A DNA stretch of 64,000 bases. It comes from Sinorhizobium numidicum. Its GTDB lineage: Bacteria > Pseudomonadota > Alphaproteobacteria > Rhizobiales > Rhizobiaceae. The translations under genes and the position numbers were made by a program. This document shows, in pieces, positions 7,564 through 16,955 of this stretch. The first letter of the stretch is position 1, and every line of letters starts with the position of its first letter. The stretch is taken from positions 310,001 to 374,000 of the forward strand of contig NZ_CP120367.1 of assembly GCF_029892045.1 (NCBI RefSeq), in the 5' to 3' direction. The notes under the pieces are model-generated. The model was not told the origin of the DNA. It ran no database searches and saw nothing but the letters and a program-made list of their open reading frames with translations.

Positions 7564-8612
7564 CACGCAACCTCCAGGACTTGCCCAGCCGATCGGGTGA
7601 GAAGGCCATCGAAATAGCGGATCGTCTCTTTAAGGCCCTCGGACAAGCTCACGTTCGGGCGCCAGCCGAGCTCTCGTGTGGCAAGCGTGATGTCGGGGCG
7701 ACGCTGGCGCGGGTCATCTGTGGGCAAAGGGCGATAGACGATTTTCGACCGCGAACCGGTCAGCCCGATCACCTGTTCGGCGAGTTCCCCGATCGAAAAT
7801 TCATCGGGATTGCCGAGATTGACCGGACCGGTCACCGAAGGCGCCGATGCCATCAAGCGGACAAAGCCGTCGACCAGGTCGTTGACGAAGCAGAAGGAGC
7901 GGGTCTGGGAGCCATCGCCATAGATGGTGATGTCATCGCCCTTCAAAGCCTGCACGATGAAGTTCGATACGACGCGGCCATCGTCCGGGCGCATCCGCGG
8001 TCCGTAGGTGTTGAAAATACGGACGACCTTGATTTCGACGTCGTGTCTCTTGTGGAAGTCGAAAAACAGCGTTTCTGCGCAGCGCTTGCCTTCGTCATAG
8101 CAGGAGCGCGGGCCAAACGGATTGACATTGCCCCAGTAGCTTTCCACTTGCGGGTGGATGTTTGCATCACCGTAAACTTCCGATGTGGACGCCTGGAAGA
8201 TGCGTGCGCCATAGCGGGCGGCGAGCTCCAGCAGCTTGAGCGACCCCAGCACACAGGTTTTTGTGGTATGGATCGGGTCAGCTTGATAATGCGGCGGCGA
8301 CGCCGGGCAGGCAAGATTGTAGATCTCGTCGACTTCGAGGTCGATCGGCTGCACGATGTCGTGGGCAATGACACTGAAGGCGTCAAAGCGCTTCAGGTGA
8401 TCGACGTTGCGCCTCACTCCCGTCGAGAAGTTGTCGACGCAGATGACCTGATGCCCCGCGCCAAGAAGAAGCTCGCACAGATGTGATCCGAGAAAACCCG
8501 CCCCACCGGTAACAAGAATTCGCTTCTGTTCTTCTCGAAGCTGCGACACGCTATCGTCGCTTTTGGATATCTTTAAGGAAGAATTGAAATAAGTGTTACG
8601 CCGATAGTTCAC
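7563..8612 (-). CDS. uxs1: UDP-xylose synthase (UDP-glucuronate decarboxylase)
   Basis: A 349-residue extended SDR with GGAGFLG near residue 37 and the active-site YDEGKRCAE, the signature of UDP-glucuronate decarboxylases. It converts UDP-glucuronate to UDP-xylose and CO2. The start is set at GTG 8612 because GGAGG lies six bases upstream; a TTG at 8624 would cover that site. It is the first gene of the uxs1-uxe-apsS-apsH1-apsE-apsH2 unit, all joined by stop/start overlaps except the last pair. Its promoter lies in the AT-rich interval shared with cuxR and is expected to need c-di-GMP-loaded CuxR. Confidence 0.9.
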   Translation of the reverse strand: MNYRRNTYFNSSLKISKSDDSVSQLREEQKRILVTGGAGFLGSHLCELLLGAGHQVICVDNFSTGVRRNVDHLKRFDAFSVIAHDIVQPIDLEVDEIYNLACPASPPHYQADPIHTTKTCVLGSLKLLELAARYGARIFQASTSEVYGDANIHPQVESYWGNVNPFGPRSCYDEGKRCAETLFFDFHKRHDVEIKVVRIFNTYGPRMRPDDGRVVSNFIVQALKGDDITIYGDGSQTRSFCFVNDLVDGFVRLMASAPSVTGPVNLGNPDEFSIGELAEQVIGLTGSRSKIVYRPLPTDDPRQRRPDITLATRELGWRPNVSLSEGLKETIRYFDGLLTRSAGQVLEVA

Positions 8613-8936
8613 GACTACCTCCAACAGATCTTATGGATGCGGTTTTTTCCGCCCAGGGCGGACTAAATTAATACGTATTGAAATTGAACAATGTTCAAAA
8701 GACTTCAAATGTTCTTCAATAATATTTCGCATTAACAGTTTCTATTTGATACAGAAACCGAGCGCGCTTGTCGTTATCCGCGCATCCTGATAGTTATCGC
8801 GCAGTGCATTTCTACTCAGGATGGCGTACAACTAGACCCTGCTATGCGCCGAACGGCTTAGATCGGCGCGCGGCGACGCCATAACGAGTGATCGCCTGCG
8901 CCTTGGATTCAGGCGATCGTGTTCTGGAGGAGTTGT
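8613..8936. promoter_or_regulatory. Divergent regulatory region of uxs1 and cuxR
   Basis: A 324-base gap, strongly AT-rich at 8640-8760 compared with its flanks. It contains the palindrome AATACGTATT at 8670-8679 and, five bases on, TTGAAC-AAT-GTTCAA at 8684-8698, with further TTCAA/TTGAA-like half sites to 8720. In S. meliloti the AraC-type protein CuxR binds c-di-GMP and activates uxs1 from the equivalent interval. These repeats are candidate operators by position only; I do not know the CuxR consensus well enough to match it. Confidence 0.5.
8890..8918 (+). promoter_or_regulatory. Stem-loop in the cuxR leader
   Basis: GATCGCCTG (8890-8898) and CAGGCGATC (8910-8918) are perfect 9-bp arms with an 11-base loop. 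The hairpin ends eight bases before the cuxR Shine-Dalgarno GGAGGAG (8926-8932), so in the mRNA it would sit directly against the ribosome site. It could tune translation or mRNA stability, or be a protein-binding palindrome in DNA. Confidence 0.5.
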
Positions 8937-10103
8937 ATGAGTGATCGTTCAACCGAGTCCGACCAAGGCGACGATCCGACGGAAGGACCGCCGTCAGAAA
9001 GGCCGCCACACCTGGAACGCCGACGGTGGCCACGTCAGCCAGGGGGTCAGCCAGCACCGCATACCGCCTCCTCACCTGCGCTCGCACCTTTGCGTTTCTC
9101 GACACATGAGCGTGCACCAGCGGAGCAGTTTGAAGCCTGGCGGAGCCATATAGCCCCCTTGGTTGACGTCATTTTGCCGGAGGGCAAGTCGCCGGATGAC
9201 GGCTTCCCCGCCCATCACACGGCGTGGCATCTCGGGAACCTCCTCATCGTTCAACAACGCACGCCAGCTCATAGCTACATACGCTCGCAGGCGATGTTGC
9301 GTTTGAGTCCGATCGATCATTGGTACGTGGAGTTGATTCGCAGCGGCCGGACCTGGACGGAAGTTGATCGTCATGTCGCTGAAAACGAACCGGGCAAGCT
9401 CGTTTTCCGATCGCTCGGCTATCCGTCTCGCGGTCGTGCGACAGATTTAGACGCTATCCTGCTTTTCATGCCTTACGACCTGCTGGCCGATGACGCCGCG
9501 GTGCTTGAGGCGGCCAACAATTCGGTTCTATCCGGCAACCTGGCGAATTTGCTTATCAACTATGTGAGCGGCACCGAAGCGAATCTCGACGTGCTCACAG
9601 CAGAAGAACTGCCGAAGATCGTCCACACGATACGTGACATGGTGGTCGCATGCGCCTCAGCAGCGGCGGGGCCGAGTTCAATCGGAACGCCGACGAATAG
9701 GGGAATGATGGAGCGAGCGCACCGCTATATTCATCGTAATCTCCACTCGCCTGATCTCACTCCGGAAGCTGTGAGCCGCGCGCTCGGTATCTCCCGGACG
9801 CGTCTCTATCAGCTTTTCGGGGCAAGTGGCGGTGTCCTCAACTATATCCGGAAACGGCGGCTTCTGGCTGCCTATGCGGATCTCAGTGATCCGACCAACA
9901 ATCGGCCGATCTCGGAAATAGCGGAAGCTGCGGGTTTCGACCTGGCCGCCAATTTCACCCGCGCGTTCAGCCACGAGTTTGGTTGCAGCCCGCGTGAAGT
10001 CCGAAAAGCAGCCATAGCGGAACGCCCAGTGCCGAGTGCTCCCCAAGTTGCGCGGCCCATTGGCAGCACATTTGCTGACTGGCTCACGACACTCGGACTA
10101 TGA
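8937..10103 (+). CDS. cuxR: c-di-GMP-responsive AraC-family activator CuxR
   Basis: A 388-residue regulator. The N-terminal part contains ERRRWPR (around residues 27-33), the RxxxR arrangement that PilZ proteins and S. meliloti CuxR use to bind c-di-GMP. The middle resembles AraC-binding-like sensor domains. The C-terminal AraC helix-turn-helix pair is at about residues 262-360 (ALGISRTRLYQLF and EIAEAAGFDLAANFTRAFSHEFGCSPREVR). The ATG at 8937 follows GGAGGAG; an upstream GTG at 8919 is less likely. It is divergent from uxs1, its known target in S. meliloti, and should couple high c-di-GMP to APS production. Confidence 0.9.
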   Translation: MSDRSTESDQGDDPTEGPPSERPPHLERRRWPRQPGGQPAPHTASSPALAPLRFSTHERAPAEQFEAWRSHIAPLVDVILPEGKSPDDGFPAHHTAWHLGNLLIVQQRTPAHSYIRSQAMLRLSPIDHWYVELIRSGRTWTEVDRHVAENEPGKLVFRSLGYPSRGRATDLDAILLFMPYDLLADDAAVLEAANNSVLSGNLANLLINYVSGTEANLDVLTAEELPKIVHTIRDMVVACASAAAGPSSIGTPTNRGMMERAHRYIHRNLHSPDLTPEAVSRALGISRTRLYQLFGASGGVLNYIRKRRLLAAYADLSDPTNNRPISEIAEAAGFDLAANFTRAFSHEFGCSPREVRKAAIAERPVPSAPQVARPIGSTFADWLTTLGL

Positions 10104-10185
10104 GATTGGAAGCGGCCTCAGTAGCTATTTCGGCCGTCTTCTTCGTGCGTTGTCATCTGGCACAGCAAAACCCGCGCGATCTTTT

Positions 10186-10524
10186 TCAGCCTAGACGCAG
10201 ATCGACGGCCGGGTAGAGTTTTTTGAGATTTGGAAGCGACTTCGACTGCCAGGGAAATTCCGACGTCCCACGTACCGTCAGATGGACATTTGGCCTGTTA
10301 CGGGCCTCGATCGTAAGTTTCGCAAGGAGGTTGATTCCGGAAGAGTTGAGAAACTGCAATCCCGTCAGGTCGAGCGTGAGGCGGGCGGGTTCGGTTTCAA
10401 GAACGCTCATGACAAGGGAGAAGATTGGGGCATAGGCCTCGCTGCCGGGCAAGCGCATGGTGCCGTCGAAATAGATTTCGCTGCCCTCAGACCAGATGCG
10501 GTATTCTTCTTCTTTAATTTCCAT
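10186..10524 (-). CDS. bgrV: STAS-domain switch protein BgrV
   Basis: A 112-residue single-domain STAS protein of the anti-sigma-antagonist type. The phosphoacceptor loop [12 protein letters not shown] (Ser 61/62) matches the SpoIIAA DSSG site. Its phosphorylation state would be set by the kinase BgrW and the phosphatase BgrU encoded just upstream. In S. meliloti unphosphorylated BgrV is proposed to inhibit the diguanylate cyclase BgrR. The ATG at 10524 is preceded by GGGGAGAAC and lies ten bases after the bgrW stop; a longer reading into bgrW adds no conserved sequence. Last gene of the six-gene operon. Confidence 0.87.
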   Translation of the reverse strand: MEIKEEEYRIWSEGSEIYFDGTMRLPGSEAYAPIFSLVMSVLETEPARLTLDLTGLQFLNSSGINLLAKLTIEARNRPNVHLTVRGTSEFPWQSKSLPNLKKLYPAVDLRLG

Positions 10525-10534
10525 GTTCTCCCCA

Positions 10535-11092
10535 TTAATTCGACATATCGGGAACTGCAATAGAAGCGTAAGTCTCCAGCGCGATTGCTCCAGTTTGTTC
10601 GGCGGATCCGAAAACCCAGGCGAAATGAACGCCATAATCGCTCATAAGCGTCAGAAGACCAAGCCCGGAGCCGCTTTCGCCCCCAATCGCATTTGCCTCG
10701 ATCCGCTCGATGAGGAGTTCGCCAGGATCGCCTGTGGAAATCTCCGAAAGCAAGCCCTGGAACTGCGTGGCCGTTTCCTTGTCGATAAAGTTGGAAACTT
10801 TCGCGCGGAACGTGTTTGCTTCGAGCGAGGCTTCCACGATGATTTCGCCTGCGACGCGGAACTTTACGGCGTTCTCTACCAGCTCATTGGTAAGATAACC
10901 TACATTGTGCCGCACCTCCTTATAGGTGTTGCGCGATACGCGATAGCGCAGCGCTACGAGCTCGGCGACGAAATCCGAAGTGATTGCGCAGTGCTTCCAA
11001 CTGAGATCCAGGGGCCCGTCGAATAGGCGAAGTCGCGCAACGCTTTCGCCTGTTCCGATTGCGAGGTCTGCCACTCCATATAAAGCCGTCAT
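10535..11092 (-). CDS. bgrW: SiaB/GHKL-type kinase BgrW
   Basis: A 185-residue protein with a GHKL ATPase core. [10 protein letters not shown] is the N box (Mg-ATP contact) and [14 protein letters not shown] a glycine-rich ATP-lid box. It resembles the RsbW/SiaB kinases that phosphorylate STAS partners on serine, here presumably BgrV. The start at ATG 11092 is chosen for its AGGTGAGG ribosome site; GTG 11101, overlapping the bgrU stop, is an alternative. Gene order phosphatase-kinase-STAS is that of partner-switching systems. Confidence 0.85.
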   Translation of the reverse strand: MTALYGVADLAIGTGESVARLRLFDGPLDLSWKHCAITSDFVAELVALRYRVSRNTYKEVRHNVGYLTNELVENAVKFRVAGEIIVEASLEANTFRAKVSNFIDKETATQFQGLLSEISTGDPGELLIERIEANAIGGESGSGLGLLTLMSDYGVHFAWVFGSAEQTGAIALETYASIAVPDMSN

Positions 11093-11097
11093 TCGCC

Positions 11098-13458
11098 TCA
11101 CCTATGCCTCATAACGACGAGCGTGATGTCGTCGTGGATCTTCTGTGTGCCGATATGCGTCATCAGATCCTCGATAATGCCTGATTTGACCTCTTCCGCG
11201 CTTCGCCCGTAGAGCTGACGAGCGCTCTCGCAGAGCCTCTCTATGCCAAAAAGCTCGCCATTGCGGCCCTCGGCCTCGGTCACGCCGTCGGTGTGGAGAA
11301 TGATCATGTCGCCATGATCGAATGAAATCTCCCGAGTCGCCACGAACCGCGAGATATCCGGCTCCAACCCAATCGGCAAACCGAGATCAAGCGTATCAAT
11401 TCGCTCGACCTCTGCGAGATTGCGAACGACAATCAGCTCCTCGTGCTGACCCGAAAGTGTTAGGCGTCCTTCCTCATAGTCTAGGAACGCCAGCGAGAGA
11501 TGCTTGTTCGTGCTGGTTCTAACGATATTCTTGTAGATGGCACGATTCACCCGATTGAGGAATTGCGACGGATCCATAGCGCCCGCTTCCTGCAAGGCCC
11601 GTGCCACCGACTGGACCATCAGCATCAGGACGCCGCTCTCCAGGCCATGGCCGGTTACATCGCCGATCCCGATTTTCAGCCGCTGACCGTCTCTTAGAAC
11701 ATCGTAATAGTCACCGCCGACCTCATCGGCGGGCCGCATGTAAGCGGCAATCTCAAGCTCCTTGATATCCTCCAGTTCGCCCGCTCTTGGCAGAACCATC
11801 ATCTGGATCCGGCGGGCGACGGCCAGCTCAGCGCCGAGGCGCAAATTCTCGCTACGTAATTGTTTGTTCAAAGCGGAGATCTGCAGGTTCGCCTCTTCGA
11901 TCTCCTTCGTTCGATCCTCAACAAGCTGTTCAAGATTTTCGGTGTGAAAACTGATCTGCTCCGCCATGCGGTTGAAGGCGGCGCCTGCTTCGCCGACCTC
12001 GTCGCGCGTTGGAATGTCGACCCTGACGGAATAGTCCATGGCCTGGATGCGCTTGGCAGCACCGGCGAGCGCGCTGATGCCGCCGGTTATGCGCTTCGAT
12101 ATCGCAAACACCGCCGCGATCACGAAAAGCAGGGATACGAGGAGCGCCAGGATCTGATAGATCAGGATTCTGTTTGTCGCTTCCGAGATTCCCGCCTGCG
12201 CGGCAAACAACGAAGCATAGATCTCGCGCTCGGGCACGACGATGCCAAGCGACATGACCTCCCGCTGAACGGGGCCGGATACCCACAGGTTCGTCGGCTG
12301 CAGGTGCTTCAAGACAACGAGATAGGGCACTTCCTCGCCGTTTTCGTTAAGCATGACGTGTTGAAGCAAACCGTCCCGATCGAGCGGCAACTGCGCGATT
12401 TCCGGCTGTGCGCTTCTGCGCAGAGAGCGGTCAAGGCCCGTCACGCCCTGGCTGCCCGTGTCGCTGGATGATCGAAGGCCTATGACCTTTTCCCCCACCG
12501 GGTTGATGGCCACGACGTTACCGTCGGACATCGTCAGGAAGCCGAAGCCGTGGTCGGCCACTTTGACGTTTTCCACGATCTCGGCCAGTTGATCGAGCGT
12601 GATATCCGCTCCTGCGGCTCCAGCCACTGCTCTGCGGTCGCGTGACCAGAGAGGCTGGAAGAAGCTGACGATCAGCTTACCGGTGATCGCGTCGGTGTAG
12701 GGTGCTGTCTGGGTGATATCGTCTGGAACCGGGCGCAGACCCGGGTCCTGCACCCATTGCTGCCATGACTCGTAAAGTCCCGGGAAAAAGAAAGTCCAGA
12801 AGTCCGCCGTGTTATGACCCGGATACAGCCTATCGAAGGTCTGAGCCTGATCCGTATAGGGTGCGGTTCTAAAGATCGGGCGCTCCTTGGGGCCGATATA
12901 ATACATTTGCAGCTTCGACTGGCCGTTTGCCAGCAAGCTCGGAGCGACCAGGTCCAGCACTGCACTGTTTTCGATTTCTGTCTGGACTTCGGGAAGCGGC
13001 TTATGACTTGGATCCAGAAGGTATCCCCAGACGCTGACGACGGAGAGGGGGCCGGGCAGGTTCTGAGCCCAGCCGCCCTTTTCATCGTAGACGACGCTGA
13101 CCGATCCGGGAGCGCCGCGGCCCATCGCCTCGCCGATCTGGGATTTTCTCACGGGACGATCGATCTGCGCCTGAAGTACGCCGGCGAGGGTGCCGACGTC
13201 AGTATGGACTTGACCGAGCAGCAGATTGACGCGAGCGGCCGTCGCTTCGGCATAGGAGCGGATATAGTCCTGATTGGCCCGCTCCAAACCTTGCCCCACC
13301 TGTTCGGTCGCATCGCGCGAAAGCCTCTGAACGTTCCAGAGCGCAAGGCCGCCGCTGACGAGCAGGTCGAAGAGTACCGCGCCCCCCACGACGAGGACGA
13401 ACTTGGCCCGGAATGAGCGCAAGCCGAAGCGGGAGGTGTGTTGCTGATCTACGCTCAT
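11098..13458 (-). CDS. bgrU: Membrane sensor PP2C (RsbU-type) phosphatase BgrU
   Basis: A 786-residue inner-membrane receptor. A transmembrane segment near residues 18-38 is followed by a periplasmic domain of about 300 residues of dCache type, a second membrane segment (LALLVSLLFVIAAVFAI), a HAMP linker, a coiled coil, and a SpoIIE/PP2C phosphatase domain. The metal-binding Asp motifs are intact: DEVGGDYYD, GDVTGHG, HTDGVTE and HDDITLV. It should sense a periplasmic ligand and dephosphorylate BgrV. The ATG at 13458 overlaps the bgrT stop (ATGA). It resembles SiaA of Pseudomonas in architecture. The ligand is unknown. Confidence 0.88.
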   Translation of the reverse strand: MSVDQQHTSRFGLRSFRAKFVLVVGGAVLFDLLVSGGLALWNVQRLSRDATEQVGQGLERANQDYIRSYAEATAARVNLLLGQVHTDVGTLAGVLQAQIDRPVRKSQIGEAMGRGAPGSVSVVYDEKGGWAQNLPGPLSVVSVWGYLLDPSHKPLPEVQTEIENSAVLDLVAPSLLANGQSKLQMYYIGPKERPIFRTAPYTDQAQTFDRLYPGHNTADFWTFFFPGLYESWQQWVQDPGLRPVPDDITQTAPYTDAITGKLIVSFFQPLWSRDRRAVAGAAGADITLDQLAEIVENVKVADHGFGFLTMSDGNVVAINPVGEKVIGLRSSSDTGSQGVTGLDRSLRRSAQPEIAQLPLDRDGLLQHVMLNENGEEVPYLVVLKHLQPTNLWVSGPVQREVMSLGIVVPEREIYASLFAAQAGISEATNRILIYQILALLVSLLFVIAAVFAISKRITGGISALAGAAKRIQAMDYSVRVDIPTRDEVGEAGAAFNRMAEQISFHTENLEQLVEDRTKEIEEANLQISALNKQLRSENLRLGAELAVARRIQMMVLPRAGELEDIKELEIAAYMRPADEVGGDYYDVLRDGQRLKIGIGDVTGHGLESGVLMLMVQSVARALQEAGAMDPSQFLNRVNRAIYKNIVRTSTNKHLSLAFLDYEEGRLTLSGQHEELIVVRNLAEVERIDTLDLGLPIGLEPDISRFVATREISFDHGDMIILHTDGVTEAEGRNGELFGIERLCESARQLYGRSAEEVKSGIIEDLMTHIGTQKIHDDITLVVMRHR

Positions 13459-14633
13459 AGAGGTTTGCGTCCGGATGCCACCCAGATCGGCCAGCCGGCG
13501 TAACCCTTCGGATGGAGAGCAGCGAAGATGTGGTCTTTGAAGCCCTGACGGAAGCGTTGAATGAATTCGGGAGAATCGCCACGCTTCACGGCCATTTCGC
13601 CGGCATAGACCTTTTCCCACGCGGTAATGACATCGGCGAAATCCTGCGGATCCCCGTCGAGATTAGTCACCATAAACGACTCGACGACGATATCGTCAAA
13701 GCCGGCATCGGCGAGATACCGGCGGCTCTTCGGACCCAGCTCCACGTCCATCTCGAAATGACTGAACAGCTTCGCCACCTCGTTGTACGTCCATTGAATG
13801 CTCTGGGAGCGAGGTTCACCGAGGCAATGCGAATTCTTCTCGTTGGTAATGTACACCCGCCCTCCGGGTTTGCAGATCCGGTAAAGCTCCGCCAAAAGCA
13901 TGTCCGACCTGTTGAATATCTGCAGGGAGTGGCGGCAGCTTACGAAGTCGAACTGATTGTCGTCGAGCAACATTTCGGATGCGTCGCCGTAGGTATATTC
14001 GATATCGGTGATGCCGAAACCGGCGGCGACGTCGCGCGCATAGGCAAGACTTGCCTTCGAATGGTCGAGTGCGACGATCCGCGCGGGCTGGAACTCCTTT
14101 TGGACCAGCACTGCGAAATCACCGATGCCGCAACAAATGTCCGCCATTGCTATGCCAGCGCGCATGCCATGGCGAGGAAGGATCGTGCGCTCGTGACGCC
14201 AGGTCATCTTGGTTTGCGTGCGCAGTATCGGAATGAAGCTCGTGTTCTCCACGAAACTCTGGCCGGGATAGAAGGTGGAGTCGTAGACCTCGACGGTTAT
14301 CTGCGGTTCGATCCTGTTCAGATGTCCAAACATCCGGGTGGTCCAGCCGACAACACTCGATGTCACGACGACGAAGCGAAGATCGGACCTCGTTCGGCAG
14401 GCGTCGAGAACCACCCGTACGAAGGCATGAAAAGCCGTGTTGTTCATCTGAACGAGGCGCCTCACATTGATGTAAAGCACGCCCCGCACCTCGTCGATCG
14501 CTTCCTTAAGCATCGACACGCCCGGTGCGATCTCCTCGATCGAGCGGGGGCGGATCACCCCGGCAAGACAAAACTCCTGGCTGTTGGCGTCAAACTCCGC
14601 CCTGAAAGATGTGGAAAGGTCCGCCTGACTCAA
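13455..14633 (-). CDS. bgrT: STAS-like domain fused to a SAM-dependent methyltransferase, BgrT
   Basis: A 392-residue two-domain protein. Residues 1-130 resemble a STAS domain, but where BgrV has the phosphoacceptor NSSG this protein has NNTA (64-67). Residues from about 160 form a class I methyltransferase: motif I ADICCGIGDFA, then IVALDHSKASLAYAR, YGDASEMLLDDNQFDFVSC and LAELYRICKPGGRVYIT. The start is TTG 14633 within TTGA at the end of bgrS, with AAGGAGC upstream. The methyl acceptor is unknown. In the published S. meliloti operon bgrT occupies this position, but I know of no assigned reaction. Confidence 0.8.
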   Translation of the reverse strand: MSQADLSTSFRAEFDANSQEFCLAGVIRPRSIEEIAPGVSMLKEAIDEVRGVLYINVRRLVQMNNTAFHAFVRVVLDACRTRSDLRFVVVTSSVVGWTTRMFGHLNRIEPQITVEVYDSTFYPGQSFVENTSFIPILRTQTKMTWRHERTILPRHGMRAGIAMADICCGIGDFAVLVQKEFQPARIVALDHSKASLAYARDVAAGFGITDIEYTYGDASEMLLDDNQFDFVSCRHSLQIFNRSDMLLAELYRICKPGGRVYITNEKNSHCLGEPRSQSIQWTYNEVAKLFSHFEMDVELGPKSRRYLADAGFDDIVVESFMVTNLDGDPQDFADVITAWEKVYAGEMAVKRGDSPEFIQRFRQGFKDHIFAALHPKGYAGWPIWVASGRKPL

Positions 14634-15148
14634 CTCACAGCTCCTTCAAGAGGCAGATCGATAACAAGCGTTACCGATGGTGGATCAGTTTCTTCCAATC
14701 GAACCTGAGCGTCGAAGTTGATCGCCAGGTCAAGAAGAATGATCTCCCGACTTGGTGACAGATCGGTTGAGATCGAACTCAGATAGCGGGCGTAGGCGTC
14801 AGCCTGACGGGTTCTCGAAACCGCTTCGTGATAGAACTGCCTCTGGCCAGGCGGGCATGGAAATGTAAGTTTCACCCGTTCCATTGGACCATTTCGGTAG
14901 ACCGCACAGCCCATCAGGCCATCAGGAGAACCGCCGCGAAATGTCACTTCCAAAAGCTCGTTCAGCGCGGAAGAAAAGAAGTTCGAGTGGCGAATGGGAT
15001 CCGTTCGGTTGTGGCTGATCATTCGTGCCACGTAGGACGATAAGTGGTCGCAGTGGTTCCAGTCGGAAAGGAAGGTTCCCATCTCCATCTCGAATTGAAG
15101 CAGGGGTTCGAAAGCTGCTTCCGCTGTTTCTTTCTCGGATACGTCCAT
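14630..15148 (-). CDS. bgrS: Degenerate GHKL-like protein BgrS
   Basis: A 172-residue protein without an obvious family at first sight. ALNELLEVTF lines up with the N box of BgrW ([12 protein letters not shown]), and the spacing before it is similar, but no glycine-rich lid motif follows, so ATP binding is doubtful. It looks like an inactive relative of the BgrW kinase paired with the STAS-methyltransferase BgrT, whose start overlaps its stop. GAGGAAGC precedes the ATG. A gap of 130 bases separates it from bgrR, and an internal promoter there cannot be excluded. Confidence 0.72.
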   Translation of the reverse strand: MDVSEKETAEAAFEPLLQFEMEMGTFLSDWNHCDHLSSYVARMISHNRTDPIRHSNFFSSALNELLEVTFRGGSPDGLMGCAVYRNGPMERVKLTFPCPPGQRQFYHEAVSRTRQADAYARYLSSISTDLSPSREIILLDLAINFDAQVRLEETDPPSVTLVIDLPLEGAVS

Positions 15149-15278
15149 GCTTCCTCGACCTCCACGAAAAATACGCTGCTATTTCGCCTGCAGTTCCGCA
15201 GACTTGATCTCCTTCATCCCGACCCACCAGAACCATGCGGACCACCTTTTTGGCCCTAAACCGGGGCCCTGAGAAACC

Positions 15279-16955
15279 CTAAAGGATCGCGAACGACGCT
15301 CGGCGAAGGAAATCTTGAATCGCTGCGGCAGGCATCGGGGCACCCAGAAAATACCCCTGCAGCCGGTCACATCCTTCTTTAAAGAGCCAAGCTGCCTGAC
15401 CCCTCGTCTCCACGCCCTCCGCGGTGACGCTCATTCCAAGTCCATGGGCGAGCGCGATAATAAATCGGACGATCGTCTGGCTCTTCTCGTCGCTCTCAAG
15501 ATCCTTGATGAAGTATTTGTCGATTTTGATCGTGTCGAAAGGGAAGTTTTTCAGATAGCTGAGAGAAGAGTAGAAGGTGCCAAAATCATCGAGCGAGATC
15601 TGGACGCCAAGCACGTTCAACGTGTTGAGCGTATCGAGATTATTCGTCGTTCGCTCCAGCAGCACGGACTCGGTGACTTCCAGTTCAAGCCGTTCAGGGC
15701 GGATCCCGACCGCGTCTATCGTCTGAGCCACGCGATCGGTAATACCCTCGCGCAGGAACTCCGCCGGCGAAAGGTTGACTGCTAGGGTGAAATGGGACGG
15801 CCAGTTCATTGCCGCGCGACAGGCCTGCCCCAGGACCCACTGACCGATTTCGCTCATGAGACCGTCGGACTCAGCCATGGGAATGAAGACGCTCGGTGGG
15901 ATGATGCCCCCGAAAGGGTGGCGCCACCGCACGAGTGCTTCGAAGCCGACGATTGCCGATTTTGAGTTCACGAGCGGCTGGTACTCGATAAAGAGCTGGT
16001 TTTCTTGTAGAGCGGTACGCAAGCTGCGCCGCAACATCTCCCGTTGTTCGAGCACGATGAGCATAGAGCGGCTGAAAGTCCGCCCGCGCCCACGGCCCTC
16101 GGTCTTTGCTGCATAAAGCGCAATGTCTGCTGCCTTCATCAACTGCTCGATTTCGTTTCCGTCTGCGGGTGCAACGGCGATTCCCACACTTGCTCCGACG
16201 AAAACATTGATGTCCTCGACAGTGAAGGGCTCCTTGAAAGCATTAACGATGGCATCCGCCAGACGCTCGGCCTCACTCGGCTGATCGACCTTCCACTGAA
16301 TGACCGCGAATTCGTCGCCCGCCAGCCGATAAGCAAGCTCGCGATCTCCAAGCACGCTCCTTATTCGTTCGGCTGCCATCTTTAAAACGGTGTCGCCGGC
16401 GCCGTGGCCCAGCGTGTCATTGATCGGCTTGAAATCGTCGAGATCGATTTGCATCAGCGCCAGTCTGACGCCTGTGGGTACCGGAAGGGCGGCCTTCAAC
16501 TGGTCGCTGAACTGTCGCCGGTTTGGCAACCCTGTCAAGACATCGTGGGTCGCATGATACAGGAGGAGGGCGCGGTCGTTCTCGCTCTGGCTCGAGGTCT
16601 CACGGCGGGTAGAACTGCTCTCCGCTTCAACGACGCCGATACCGTTGGACGCGCGAAAAATGAGCAGGGTCCGACGATCTCCCGTTGTGGTGTCTGCGAT
16701 TTCGATGCTCCGCGGCAGACCGCTTGTAACAACGAATTCGACGGCGGATTTGGATTTGGGAGCTAACAGTTCCGGATAGATGTGCCACAGGGTCGCTTCG
16801 ACCAAAGTGTCGACCGCATATGTTTCTCTGTGCTTGCCCGTGCAGTCGATGAGGTGAAAGCTCTCGTCATACAGAGAAACGAGCTCATCGGTGTTGGCGA
16901 GAGAGTAGCTTTCGACGGAGGATGAAACAAACGGCGTCATATCAGCGTCCGGCAT
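15279..16955 (-). CDS. bgrR: GGDEF/EAL c-di-GMP enzyme BgrR
   Basis: A 558-residue cytoplasmic protein. It has a PAS-like N-terminal region (about 1-120), a GGDEF domain with the variant site RLAGDEFA, then an EAL domain with FEALVRWRHP, NLSPAEF, ELEVTESV, LDDFG, KIDKYFI, AEGVET and QGYFLG. The EAL metal and catalytic residues appear complete, although the loop reads DDFGTFYSS instead of DDFGTGYSS. S. meliloti BgrR, first gene of bgrRSTUWV, is reported as the diguanylate cyclase feeding beta-glucan synthesis. Here both synthesis and breakdown are formally possible. AAAGGCAGGG precedes the ATG. Confidence 0.87.
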   Translation of the reverse strand: MPDADMTPFVSSSVESYSLANTDELVSLYDESFHLIDCTGKHRETYAVDTLVEATLWHIYPELLAPKSKSAVEFVVTSGLPRSIEIADTTTGDRRTLLIFRASNGIGVVEAESSSTRRETSSQSENDRALLLYHATHDVLTGLPNRRQFSDQLKAALPVPTGVRLALMQIDLDDFKPINDTLGHGAGDTVLKMAAERIRSVLGDRELAYRLAGDEFAVIQWKVDQPSEAERLADAIVNAFKEPFTVEDINVFVGASVGIAVAPADGNEIEQLMKAADIALYAAKTEGRGRGRTFSRSMLIVLEQREMLRRSLRTALQENQLFIEYQPLVNSKSAIVGFEALVRWRHPFGGIIPPSVFIPMAESDGLMSEIGQWVLGQACRAAMNWPSHFTLAVNLSPAEFLREGITDRVAQTIDAVGIRPERLELEVTESVLLERTTNNLDTLNTLNVLGVQISLDDFGTFYSSLSYLKNFPFDTIKIDKYFIKDLESDEKSQTIVRFIIALAHGLGMSVTAEGVETRGQAAWLFKEGCDRLQGYFLGAPMPAAAIQDFLRRASFAIL

